Made by a program: the position numbers and the translations under genes
The notes under the pieces: generated by a model
The model's database searches: none
What the model was told of the DNA's origin: nothing
What the model saw: only the letters and a program-made list of their open reading frames with translations
Shown here: positions 46,491 through 57,730 of the stretch, one piece after another
Layout: each line of letters begins with the position of its first letter
Numbering within the stretch: position 1 is the stretch's first letter
Assembly (NCBI GenBank): GCA_023374025.1
Contig: SIJG01000146.1
Coordinates: forward strand, 1 to 64,000
Length of the DNA: 64,000 nt
DNA from: Heterodera schachtii
Taxonomy: Eukaryota; Nematoda; Chromadorea; Rhabditida; Heteroderidae
Direction: 5' to 3'

Positions 46491-49400
46491 TAAATAATCT
46501 TTTTTCAAATTATATTATATTCTGGCCTCAAGCGTTTTTTGTTTTTCTAACATGACTACATACCTTGTTTGGAATTTGATAAATATAATATGCAATTTAC
46601 GACTTTCGTAATTCCCCGAAACATGTCAGGGAGCAACGCTAGTTAAGAAAAACCAATGAAAAAATGCGCAAAGACATTTCAATATAATTAAATGTTTATT
46701 ATCTTATAATACTTTTAAAGTTTGAAATTGAAATAAGTTACAAAATATATAAATGTAAGTTATAAATAAGAATTTCAAGTTGAGCTGCTCAAATAAAACT
46801 AATTCGCGCATTCCGTCATATAAAAAAGTAATAACGAATAAACTTTTTTGTTTAAATATTATAAAAACGAAAAATATGTAACTATGAAAATCAATGTCAA
46901 TAGTACGAGTACATGGAGTAATAAATATAAAAATGCAATAATAGATAATACAATAAGCCATATACATTATGTTGAAAATTTAAATGTACAAACTAAAATC
47001 AGTAATACCAAATAAATTTATTTATACTGATGGAATAAATGAAAACTATTTAATTTTAATTTGTAAGAATTTTAACAGCTAAAAATAAAATATCAAAAAT
47101 AAGTTTAAGACAAATTAGTGAAGTAAATAATGATGGTTTAAAAATTGCAATATTTAATTTAATAAAATTTTATTAAATTTTATGCAGCAACAACTAAATA
47201 GCACTGTGAGAAAAGGAAAATCTTATAGATGAAAAAATAAAATAATTTACTCAAATATTTCACTTAAATAATTAAATAAAATAATAGATAAATTTACACG
47301 TAGAAATATTTGCAAAAATAAGTTATAATGACAATTAGGTGCTAAAAATATTAAAATAATTACAAAAAATTAAAACGTTAAAATATAAAATATATTTATT
47401 TACCTATTAATATAATTATTGAAATAGCATAATATAAACCGAATTCTTAATTTAAAATAATATAATGCAAAAGCTTAAAGTTTTCATAGTAAAATAATAA
47501 TTATCATAGTAATAAATTTTAAATTTTAGGTTCAACAAGGAAATTTCATTATTTTTAATAATCAAAGCATAAAACTTTAAAGTGATGATTTTAAAAATTT
47601 GCTGGAAGAAATATAACTAATTAAGTTAAAAAGGTAACAAAAGCAAAAAGACCTAAAACCTAACAAAATTAAATGAATTGAAACTAAATAAATCAAATAT
47701 TTATAACTGAACTTTAAACTATCTTGCCCTCTAAAAATCACTGATTTTATGAAATCATTTGTGCTGTTGGGATTTAAAGAATAAAGTGAATAAACAGTAT
47801 AAGTAATAGATCATTACATTATTTTATAAATTTACTTAGCAATATTTAAACGATAAATTACAAGAATAACTTTTAAATTTGAAACACGCATAAGAAAGTA
47901 ACAAATATACAAAGATTATTTTAAAATTACACTTAGAATAGAATTAAAATTACCTATTTAAAAGAAAAATAAAATAAATTTCATTTTTAAAAACAATTAT
48001 AGAAAATGAGTAAAGACAATAAAAAGCTATTCACCTAAAGGAAAAAGGAAGGCTTAAACAAAAACTAAATTATCAATAAATTACTAAATGTTTTAAATAT
48101 TACTGATACGGCGAAGTTCCAAAGTACAGGCTTATGGCGTTTCCGCTACTCTGAAAAACAAATATAATCGTATTATTTAGTTAAAACACTAATCAAAAAT
48201 TTTTTGTTGTAAGAAATAGAAAAAATTTTATAAAATAATATTTATAGTAAAAAATGACGAAGAATTTAATTAATTTCATAATACATTACGCAAAAAAATA
48301 AAAGTTATTTTTAAGTAATAATAAAAAAAATTAAAGCAATGAAATAATTTAATTTATTTTTGTATTCGTTTTAAATAATATATTTTTAATTTTGTTTAAT
48401 AAAAAGTTGCGTAAACTAAATAATAGAGGACAAAAATTCATTACATAATTAAAAAAACAATTTTGAAAATGAAAAGCTAAAAATGAATATTAAAAATGAA
48501 TAAGAACGAGAAGAATCGATTTAATTCTACAACTTAAAGTGGACTATTTAATTTAAAAATTGATGGAATTATTCTTTAAATAATAATAACTAAATATTTT
48601 TATTTATTCTAATAAAAAAACAATTGTAACCTACAACAAATAATATATTAAAAATTGGACCAAAATGACAAGAAAATTAAAATTAATATTAACAATAATT
48701 AAATTAAAATTCCTTATTTTAATAAAACACTTTAATAATTAAAGATTTTAATTCCAACAATAAATACCTATAATATATAAATTATAAAATAAAGGGTTAA
48801 TTAAATTGTTAATTGAGGAAAGTTTAATAAAAAAAATAATTAATGAAGTATATTTAATTAGTCAATAATTTTTGTCTTCAAATGCACCGATAGGTTGCAA
48901 TACTAAATTAATATATTTTTATATAAAAAATAAAGGTATAATTGTTGTGAGGATAATTTTTTTTGTATCATTCATTGTGTCCTTCGCTCTTTGTAGTTAA
49001 AAACTGAACCTAGTGTTTAAAAATTTAACCATTAATCTATACAAAAATAATACTAAATTATATATGTATTATTGATTTCGTAATATCATAAAAAACTGAC
49101 GTAAAGTAACAAAAATAATATAATACAAAAAATATTAGATTTCAAAACGCGTAAAACCCAACTTAACTGAAATATTTCAACGCATTTCTTTAAAACAAAA
49201 AAATGTTATAAGATAAAAAATTTCAGCAGTCAATTTGACTGAGTCGGCATAATTGGAAAGAAGCCGAACGAATTGGTCAAAGTCCCTAATTAACAATACA
49301 ATATTGTCCCCAATCTCTTGTCCTAATTAAATACTGTTCCCGTGTCCCTGTCCTAATTAATCTAAGGCTAATAAGCAGCGAACAGCAAAAAACGGCGAAA

Positions 49401-49882
49401 ATATTATATTAATAATACAAAACATGGAAATGTCAAACTTAAAACAATATAATTAAATATAAAAATTTTTTAAACAAATTCAAGATACTGTACTACTGAG
49501 TTTTTTTGCTAGTTCAAAAATTTAAAAAAATTCGTAATTCAAAAAATGTTTTCTAGAAAATAAGCATTAATGAATGTTTCAGTGTATATAAGAATAACCA
49601 GATCGGATGAAGAAGCTAGGATAAAAATAAAGAATAATCAAAACAAAAATCATACCTAAAATATTAATTGTAAAATTAAATTAACTGATAATTCAATTAA
49701 TTCTATCATCATTTTTGCACTCATACATTTAGCTTATCACTTGTCAAAAAATTTTTCAAAGATAAACATGAAACTCATAACTTTAAAATAAATTCTTTAT
49801 AAAAAATAACTTGAAAAATCCAACAAACCCAGAATTTCAATTTCTAAAGAAATAAAAATGTTGAAATGAAACATAAAAAAAT
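46491..49882. other. AT-rich DNA
   Basis: Low-complexity sequence apart from the minus-strand exon candidate at 48100-48150. The patch tcagggagcaacgctagtta near 46625 resembles the end of the preceding composite repeat and may be a second decayed terminus. Confidence 0.5.
48100..48150 (-). CDS. candidate terminal exon
   Basis: On the minus strand a strong acceptor (tatatttgtttttcag) is followed by 16 open codons, S-S-G-N-A-I-S-L-Y-F-G-T-S-P-Y-Q, and TAA. The island is GC-richer than its surroundings. The plus strand is also open (T-A-K-F-Q-S-T-G-L-W-R-F-R-Y-S-E-K-Q) but lacks splice signals. It would be the C-terminus of a protein whose other exons lie at higher coordinates. Family not recognised. 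Confidence 0.35.
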   Translation of the reverse strand, partial: SSGNAISLYFGTSPYQ

Positions 49883-50646
49883 GGTGCTATGTCGTTATAT
49901 AAAAACCATCAAAAAGGGCGTTATATAAAAAACCATCAAATGGAAATTTTCTACAAAAAACTGCCCATAACTTTTTGTCAGGTCAACCAAATTAGACATT
50001 CTTGGTATCATTCGATAGCCCTAACATTTCTCTATTAGATCTTCTAAATTTCAAAAAATTGGTCAAGTTTGAGCAAAGTTATGGCCAAAAGTACGCAAGT
50101 ACCCTGTTTTCACACATTTTTGGCCATAACGTATTTTAAACCTAATGAAAAATTTTTGAAATTTTTAGGCTAATAGAGGAAACGTAGTGTTATCGAATAA
50201 TAGCAAGAAAATAAAAAATCTAAGAAATTTATAACGGACATTTTTTCTTTAGTCATTAAAAAATTTTGATCATCAAAAATTCTAATCAAAACTTTTTAGA
50301 AGCAACAAAATTAATAAAGCTTGACATAATTCGATAGCTCTATATGTTCTCTATTAGCTTGCAAAATTTCAAAAAATTTCATTAGGTTTTAACAAAGTTA
50401 TGGCCAAAAATGTTTGAAAACCCGGTTCCTTGGGTACTTTTGGCCATAACTTTGCTCAAACTTGACCAAATTTTTTGAAATTTAGATGCTCTAATAGATA
50501 AATGTTAGGGCTGTCAAATGATACAAGAAGGTCTAATTAGGTTGGCTTTGACAAAAGTTATGGCCAGTTTTTTGTTGAAAATTTTCATTTAATGGTTTTT
50601 TATATAACGCCCTTTTTGATGGTTTTTATATAACGACTCAGCACCA
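49882..50646. mobile_element. foldback palindrome 1, ~765 bp
   Basis: The whole element is a near-perfect dyad. The left end, from tggtgctatgtcgttatata through aaaaaccatcaaaaagggcg, matches the reverse complement of the right end (ccctttttgatggttttt ... acgactcagcacca). The centre is near 50270 (ttttgatcatcaaaa). Each arm contains two copies of a module with ttatggccaaaa, aaatttcaaaaaatt, ctctattag and gatagc. Flanks are A-rich, so a target duplication cannot be defined. No coding capacity. It fits a nonautonomous foldback or long-hairpin MITE. Confidence 0.85.
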
Positions 50647-51240
50647 AAAAGAATTTGCTTCAGCGCCAACTTGTGGAAGTTAGCGATATGGAGGCAAAAT
50701 TAGCATGATTAATATTATTTATTTATGAATAATTTATATCGAAATTTAAGAAAAACAAATCAGTTTAAGGTTATAAGAAGTGTGTATTAATATTAATTGA
50801 AAATTTATTAAGTTATTTTAATTTATGTTGAAATGCTGTAATATAAAAATCATAGGTTTTATATAAACTACAACGTTAACTTTTAACGATTATTAGACTT
50901 AAAAAAATAAATTTTTTCAAAAATGAAGCATTAAAGATGGTCATTTCGAAGGTCTGGAAAATTAATCAAAAAATTAATTTAAAAAACAACCTAATTAAAA
51001 TATGGCATTAGTACCAACCTTTTAGTTTTTAAGCTTTAATTCGTTCGATTTTGTTTAAATTGAAGCTATTGTAAATTTTTAAAAATATTCTAGAAACTTA
51101 TTTCATTTTGTAAAATATGGATCAGTTCAAGACAAGGCAGACAAATACAAACAAATTGGTAATTTTTTTGTCATTTTGAGCTTCTATATAAATCGTCTAC
51201 ATTTTTACGTTTAACGATGTTTACTTCTAGTGGAAAATAA
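50647..51240. other. AT-rich DNA with a coding-like edge
   Basis: Directly after the palindrome the plus frame reads S-T-K-K-N-L-L-Q-R-Q-L-V-E-V-S-D-M-E-A-K and L-A before a stop (about 50641-50709). It has no splice signals and overlaps the terminus of the foldback element by a few bases. The rest is AT-rich. Confidence 0.25.
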
Positions 51241-51249
51241 TTCATAATC

Positions 51250-51740
51250 AATAGGGCGAGGATTTTTAGTGGCAAAAAACTCCAAAATAATTGACTAAAT
51301 AGTGACAAAAAAAAATGCCAAAATAGTGTCAAAAATAGTGGCAAAAAAGTTCGAAATTTAGCGGTGTAATTTTTTAAATAGTTGTTTTTTAATTTGAAAT
51401 AATTAAAAATGAAGGCAAACATTTTATTCACAAATATTGAACAAGGAAGAAAAATTTGGGGAAGAATTTTTGTGAAATTTTTCCAATTCTTATGAGTGTA
51501 TTTTTGGAAATTTTTAGCTCGATTCTTGGTGTATTCTTCGTTTTTATTGAGTTTTTGGGAAATTTTCCAAAAAATGCCAAAATAGTGGCAAAAATAATGA
51601 CAAAACGCCCAAATAGTGGCAAAAAATTATTTTAGTGGCCAACTTCCAAAATAATTTTTGTTAGTGGCAAAGCTCCAAAATAGTGATTCCTAGTGATGAA
51701 TACTGGCGTTAATCCAAAGAATTTCCGAGCTAAATGCTGA
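51250..51740 (+). repeat. 'atagtggca' interspersed repeat, copy 2 (largest)
   Basis: At least eight diverged units: tagtggcaaaaaactccaaa, tagtgacaaaaaaaaatgcc, tagtgtcaaaaatagtggca and similar. They run from agggcgaggatttttagtgg to aatttccgagctaaatgc. Two minus-strand open frames (51171-51431, 51428-51622) are by-products. Confidence 0.75.
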
Positions 51741-52670
51741 GCTTATAATTAATTTTAACTTAATATTAGCATGACATCAATTGAATAATTTATATAAACT
51801 TAATGAAATAAAAAAGCTAGAATAAATGACGAAAATTTTACTATTAAAATATTCAAACATGAAGGTACAATCCACGAATATATAATTAAAGCAAACCAGT
51901 GCATTTTTCTATCTTGGTTTGAAGTAAATTTAAAATATATATGCCAATTGGATACTAACTATCTTAATATTAAGTCAATATTTAATGCAAATTTATAAAA
52001 TATTTAAATTTATGAAAAATTTAAAAAATAAAAGATTAAATATCAAAAAGAAACAAAAGATGAATTCTTTGTAATTGTGAAGACTCTACGAGAAACAAAG
52101 CAAGAACGCTTTGAACAAGAAAACCCTCGTTATCATAATATAAAATGAGTAATTTCTTCATGATAAATTATTACATTAATAAAATTAGCCAAAAGGAACG
52201 AAAATTATTTAACAGAAAATGAAAAGGCTTGCGTTTTGGCGAGATTTGAATAAAAATTAGATATATTTCTAAATAATTCAATATTTATGGAATATTTTTA
52301 AGACGAATGAAAAACGATAATCAAGCGCTGTGGATTCAAAATTATGGGTAAAAATTAAAGTCGGAAATAATAAAAAGTAATAAAAAAACCATTTTTAATA
52401 TCAATACAAGCATCTAAATAAGAAACTTAATATAAATTAAATTGTTAAAAAGATTAATTGGAAAATCCTAGAATACTTTTAATTAACGGATAATAAATTT
52501 TCTAGCTAGAAAAAATGTATTAAAAATAATCCAAATATTTAAATAATCCTTGTTAAGGTTGCGAATAACAAAGGTCAGATCACAAAATAAATTAAAATTG
52601 ATGAAGAATTTACAAAATAATTAAATACATAATGCTCATAAAACAAAACAAAACACATTCATCATAACTA
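51741..52670. other. AT-rich DNA, nothing recognised
   Basis: No repeat partner, hairpin or exon-like island supported. Confidence 0.6.
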
Positions 52671-52671
52671 G

Positions 52672-52790
52672 GGATGCAATTTATAATTGCCAAAATAGTT
52701 ACTTTTTAGTTTCTAAAGAAACCCCAAAATAGTTGCTAAAAATAGGTAAATAGTTGCTAAAAACTTTCAAATTTCTATAATTAATATTTA
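52672..52790 (+). repeat. 'atagttgcta' repeat, copy 3 with hAT-like start
   Basis: Starts tagggatgcaat, close to the hAT-like terminus CAGGGATGGCA. It is followed by units caaaatagttactttttagt, caaaatagttgctaaaaata and aaatagttgctaaaaac. A relative of the 1.2, 51.3 and 57.6 kb repeats. Confidence 0.55.
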
Positions 52791-52871
52791 TTTCAGTATA
52801 TTAAAAATTAGATTATTCTTTTGTTCCTTGCAGTATTTTACGAAAAATTTAATTTAAAAATTATTTCATTA

Positions 52872-52902
52872 ATATGGAATTTAGGATTATTTTATTATCC
52901 AC
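52872..52902 (+). CDS. possible first exon (weak)
   Basis: ATG at about 52874, then M-E-F-R-I-I-L-L-S-T and a GTAAGC donor-like site (ccacctcgtaagc). A short hydrophobic start would fit a signal peptide, but the call rests on one donor and ten codons. Confidence 0.12.
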
Positions 52903-53348
52903 CTCGTAAGCAATGAGCGATTTTTTCCATAAACGCCAGCATCTTCATTTTACAAATTACACAATATCTAAATTTTCTTATTAGTAATTAGAATTTTAAT
53001 GTTCTAATAAGGGAAATTTAATAGATTAAAGTATTTAATGTTATATAAACAAATTTTATTATGTTAATTTTATTAAAAAACTACGTAACAACCTCAGTAT
53101 AAATTTTAAATATTGTTAAAATATGATTTATTAGATTCAATTTAAATTTTATGTTTGTAATTTTAAAGAAAAGGCGTAAGCTCATTTAAATGCTTTTTTA
53201 TTAGTTTATATATTATTTTTTGCATTTTAATTCGAGAAATATAGAATAAATTATGCTTTACATATTTAGTGTTGATTTTTTTTTCTCATTAACAATTCAG
53301 TATTTGTAATGAAAATATATTTGTTTTAATCTATTTTTTTATTTATAG

Positions 53349-53390
53349 TATTTTAAAATCATTCATATCGAACCATTCGTTTTAATAACC
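53349..53390 (+). CDS. candidate 42-nt internal exon with consensus splice sites
   Basis: The acceptor ctatttttttatttatag is strong and the donor is a perfect GTAAGT. The 42 nt between are a multiple of three and fully open in phase 0: Y-F-K-I-I-H-I-E-P-F-V-L-I-T. The splice signals are among the best in the window. No neighbouring exon is proven, and the sequence is too short to assign. Confidence 0.3.
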
Positions 53391-54870
53391 GTAAGTCATA
53401 AATTAATAAATAGTTGTATTTTCATCACAAAATCGGAATATAGATAGTTGATGGCATTAATCTTGCCAAACACATTCTTTGAGTAGCCTTTCATTGTGCG
53501 GGTGTTTAATGGAAAATTTTAGTAACTTTAAAATATTATCAATATTGTTTTTTACTGTTATTTAAATGATCATTTATAAAAATTTACACATAGTGCTGCC
53601 TTTATTATTTTAATTAACAAAATAAATTATATAATGAACAAAATAGAAAATAAAATAAAATAAAATACATATTTACTCTAAACAATTTTCAATAATTAAA
53701 TGCTTAGATAATTTATAAGTATTATCTTTTATAGCTAACATATTTCCATCATTTAAAATATTTATTTTATTAAAAACAAATTCTTATTCATATGTTATTA
53801 ATGAGTGATTTCAAAAAAAAAAAACTCCGACAAATAAAAAAAAGAGGAAATATTATATTCTTTATAAATAAAATAAGAAAATGAAATATTTTATTTTAGC
53901 GCTTTTTTGTATGTTGTATTATTTCCTTGTGGAGATTTATTTCAAATAATATGAAATATTGATTTTATAAAATTGAATTGTCACTCTGTAAATCAGTTTG
54001 TTTTTAAAGAATTAATATTCTGTTTGTTAATATAAATTTTGTAATAAATTTTTTTTCATAAAATCAGACGCATTGGTTGTTGTAAACATGCAATATTTTT
54101 TCTCTTCATGAAAAATTTTAATTTATATAAAGTTTTTAGAAATGTGAATTTACTTACTTTTGTGATTATAAAATTTATTTGTTTTGAATGATATTAAATT
54201 ATGTTTTTGATTGTATTGATAATTTAGATTGAAAAATTTTTGTTTTTGGGTGATTTAAGTACTTTCTTTAAAAATTTCATTTGGGTTACTTAGCCAAATA
54301 AATCAATAAACGTTTGCACTGTTTCAATTCATTATTAGCTAAATTGTAAGAAATATCATTTGTTAAGACTCCAATATTAGTTTTTATATTAGAGTTTTGA
54401 AATAGAATTTATCTTTTTTACAAATTAAAATTCGACAAATTTCTGTAATCCCAAGTTTTAGAAAGTTGTTTGGCATAATCTCATTTTTATTTTGTTTTGT
54501 ATCAAATATTTTAATTTATTTTCCCAATTAGAGCGCTCCTTTTAATTAGATTTAGTTTGAAAATTGAGTATTAAGGTGTACTTCAATTTGCATTTACGAA
54601 TTATGCACTTTTTTTATTCTTCAAAATTTTTTAAAACATTTTTTAGCGAAAATAATGAAATGATATATATTATTTATTAATTATGTAGAAATTATTATTT
54701 GTTAGATTAGATTAAGTTGGTTTAATATACTTTATTTCTTTTGGATGAACTTTAATTTTGAATAGCTGTCGAACTTTATTCATTTATTTTTATTAATAAA
54801 ATATTGGATGTAAGGCTTTAATATATTTCTAAGTCTGGTTATTTATATAAAAATAATAAATTATATTGGT
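53391..54870. other. AT-rich DNA
   Basis: Low complexity. Nothing beyond chance open frames. Confidence 0.6.
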
Positions 54871-54882
54871 TAATAATTGTTT

Positions 54883-55010
54883 AAATGAAAAGGGGTCAGC
54901 AATCTGAGCAAAATGGCGCGGAAAAAACATTCACCTTACCTTCACATTTGCGCATAGAAATAAAAATGTTAAAGGCGGCCACAACAGCGGCCAAAAAAAT
55001 ATAGATTAAT
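54883..55010. other. GC-rich coding-like island, both strands open
   Basis: Plus: ATG start, M-K-R-G-Q-Q-S-E-Q-N-G-A-E-K-T-F-T-L-P-S, then H-L-R-I-E-I-K-M-L-K-A-A-T-T-A-A-K-K-I and a stop (39 codons). Minus: a hydrophobic run I-Y-I-F-L-A-A-V-V-A-A-F-N-I-F-I-S followed by M-R-K-C-E and a strong donor, GAAG then GTAAGG. This would be a transmembrane segment with a basic cytoplasmic edge. The donor favours the minus strand, but no acceptor is seen. Confidence 0.3.
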
Positions 55011-57589
55011 ATTGGAATATGTCTTTATGGAGTTAATAGGAGAGAAAAAATGAAACGCTATTGTACAATATACTGTGCGTATGATTATGTGGGAAAATAA
55101 TAATTTTAAATTTAAATGTAATAAAAAAACAAAGAAAATTTTTTATGATTATTTTCTTTTACTTTGCCTTGGGCTTCATTATTTTATGACGAAATCTGAG
55201 AAAGTTTTATTTATAATTTCACTGGAGAAAGGGCCAAAATTATATTTTAGGCCGAAAAATACCGATTTTTTGAAGACGCATTTTCAAATTTTTCTCTCTT
55301 TTTTGTATTGTATTATATTTTCTTTATTCAGATTCGTTCACATTTAGTTTTATTTCGAACATCATGACCATGCTAAAGGGTATAATCATTCTCTTTTTAA
55401 TCATTTCTTCACACTAATTCGTCAAAAAGCAATTTTAGAAGATTTTTGACTAATTTTTTGTAAATTAAAAAAATTAAGAGGATATAAGTAGAAAAGCAGT
55501 CTTATAAATAATTATGGCTTGTCAGTAATTGGTCAGTTAAGCTGAAACTTCGCTGAATTGAAGCTGAAATAAAATGTATTGCTAGATTTTGTTCATTATA
55601 TAAAAATGAAAAACAATTGAAATTATGTATTTTTTAATGTTATGATATTTATTTAACATACCTATTCCATTATTTATACCGCAAAATTTAGTTGTCCTAG
55701 CTGCACAATTGAACTTCATTCAATCATTACAAATTAAATTCATCCTCTAAGCATGAAAAAGCATGCGAACAAGCTAGTTTTATCTTTATTACATATTGTG
55801 GTATTCGTACATTGTGATTTTTTTCACTTTATGAGTTTAACCTACAATTCAATATAAATTTTTTCTTACTTGGAAAACAATATTCATGTAAATAATATTC
55901 ATTAATCTAATAAAAAATAATAGTTTTTCACATTTCTTTATATTGTCTCTTCTTTATTGTTATAGATACAATGAATTATATTAATTTATTTCCCATGGTG
56001 CCTTAATCTCTTTCTTTAATTGTTGCCGATAAATTATCTTTTATGCCGAGTTGTTGTCGCTATGATTTATTAATGTTGTGATAAATACATTATTAATATT
56101 TTTTGTATAATATTAAGTTTAGAACACACTGCTATTGGATAATTTTATATAATTAAAATATTTAATTTATTGCCGAATTCTTTTCTAAAGTTTATTTGAA
56201 ATGCCAATATCTCGCATTTCACATAATATATAAATCATTTCGGCGCTCCAAATGCAAGTAGCAAGATGAGATGCTTAAGAATGTTTAAATTCTTTCTAGA
56301 AATATTTAGCTTCAACATGAAATTATTTTTTTATTACTTTACTAAACGGATATTTTAATAGTTTCGTTAAAATATTACAAGTCCTATAATAAAATGATAT
56401 TAATTTTTAACAAATTTAGAAATGATAAATTTTTTTAATTAGCCTTTTTTTAAATTCTTATTATTTATTTAATTACATTAAGAAGATTTAATATAGTTTT
56501 CAATAATTTAATGCTTTTGGAATAAATATTCAAATATGTTTGCAGGATTTAGTCAGATTACATTGAAATATTCTCGGCCTTTAAATATTCTTTAATTTAA
56601 ATATTTAATTTAGTCACAAATAAATATCATTGTAAAATATGTTTATAATTAATTTTAGCTACACATTATCCTGAATAGCAATGAAGAAAATCGATATTTC
56701 TTCTTGTGCCACTGGTACAAAAATTATATTTTATAAGTTAATTTATTTTAATAGCAATTTAAAAATATTAGAATCAAAATAATAATATGCTGCACTTGAA
56801 ATAAAAATATATTGGAAATGTGTATAGCTAAAACAAACATAAAACAACTAATAAGGTAAGATACACATAAATAATTAATTTCTAAAATAATTAGAATGTA
56901 ATAAAAAAAATTTATAACATAATAAGAAAAATATATTTCTTTTAATTTAAAATGATATAAATTTATAATGTACTTCTTTATTAAAATTTAATAAAATAGG
57001 ATCTTTTTATATGCTTCTGCAAACTTTTTAATAATGGTTATAAATATAATTTAACATATAATTAATGAAAAAAACTTATAAAAAATTTATTGTTTCAATA
57101 ACTTTTTTATCATAAATATGTAATTATTTGTCATTTTATATACAAATTAAAATTGTAAATAAATAAATTTCAACTATAAATAATTGGCGTTTAAAAACAA
57201 TATTTATATGAACTTTGATCGCTATATAAATGTAAAATGTTGGAGATGTTTTTAAAAGAAAAACAAGATATTATTATCTAATTATATTCTCAAAACAGAA
57301 TGACAAGCTTTTCTGGAAGCAATCAATTAGGTAAAAAGCAAAAAATATTTATTTTACAAAAATCCACAGACAATTAAAAATATTTTTGAAAAATTTTAAA
57401 TTATTCCAGCCTAACTATTCACTTTTTCATAGCCAAGTTGACCAAAACAGCAATGCAATTAAACTAGAGAACATACGAAAGTAACTTTTTAATATGCAAT
57501 AACTAAATATTTTAAATATGCTATTATAAAATTTATTTTAAATAAATATAAAAATAATAAAATTAATTTAAAATATTATAAACGAAATT
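55011..57589. other. AT-rich DNA with weak frames
   Basis: A 90-codon frame at 55075-55347 lies in a slightly GC-richer stretch but starts at a GTG, lacks splice context and has no domain. A 34-codon frame at 55753-55857 begins M-K-K-H-A-N-K-L-V-L-S-L-L-H-I-V-V-F-V and resembles a signal peptide. Another open patch lies at 56230-56350 (F-G-A-P-N-A-S-S-K-M-R). None is called as a gene. Confidence 0.3.
57433..57480 (+). CDS. candidate 48-nt internal exon
   Basis: Strong acceptor (tattcactttttcatag) and donor GTAACT. With one leading base it reads Q-V-D-Q-N-S-N-A-I-K-L-E-N-I-R and leaves two bases. It is open and hydrophilic, unlike chance frames here, and the other two frames carry stops. Unrecognised, and no adjoining exon is established. 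Confidence 0.3.
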
Positions 57590-57730
57590 TTTGGCTAAAA
57601 ATTATATCACTATTCAATACTATTTCGGTAATTTTAACACTATCTGTCATTATTCTTGCATTTCTCTCACTATTTGGATAAACATTTTGATATTTTCGTA
57701 TTTATAATTGAAAATGTTCTAATGTTTTTC
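57590..57730 (-). repeat. 'atagtggca' family, reversed copy 4
   Basis: The reverse complement reads ccaaatagtgagagaaatgc, aagaataatgacagatagtg, accgaaatagtattgaatag, the same word set as the copies at 1.2 and 51.3 kb. Confidence 0.5.

Noticed and set aside
46300..46555. Pro/Thr-rich and Gly/Val-rich frames
   Set aside because: By-products of the CCCCGAC array.
51171..51622. Two minus frames of 86 and 64 codons
   Set aside because: They overlap the 'atagtggca' repeat and show its periodicity (F-A-T-I-L-A-F-F-like strings).
55075..55347. 90-codon frame
   Set aside because: GTG start, no splice context, no domain; F/L/K/I-rich as expected by chance, although the patch is slightly GC-richer.
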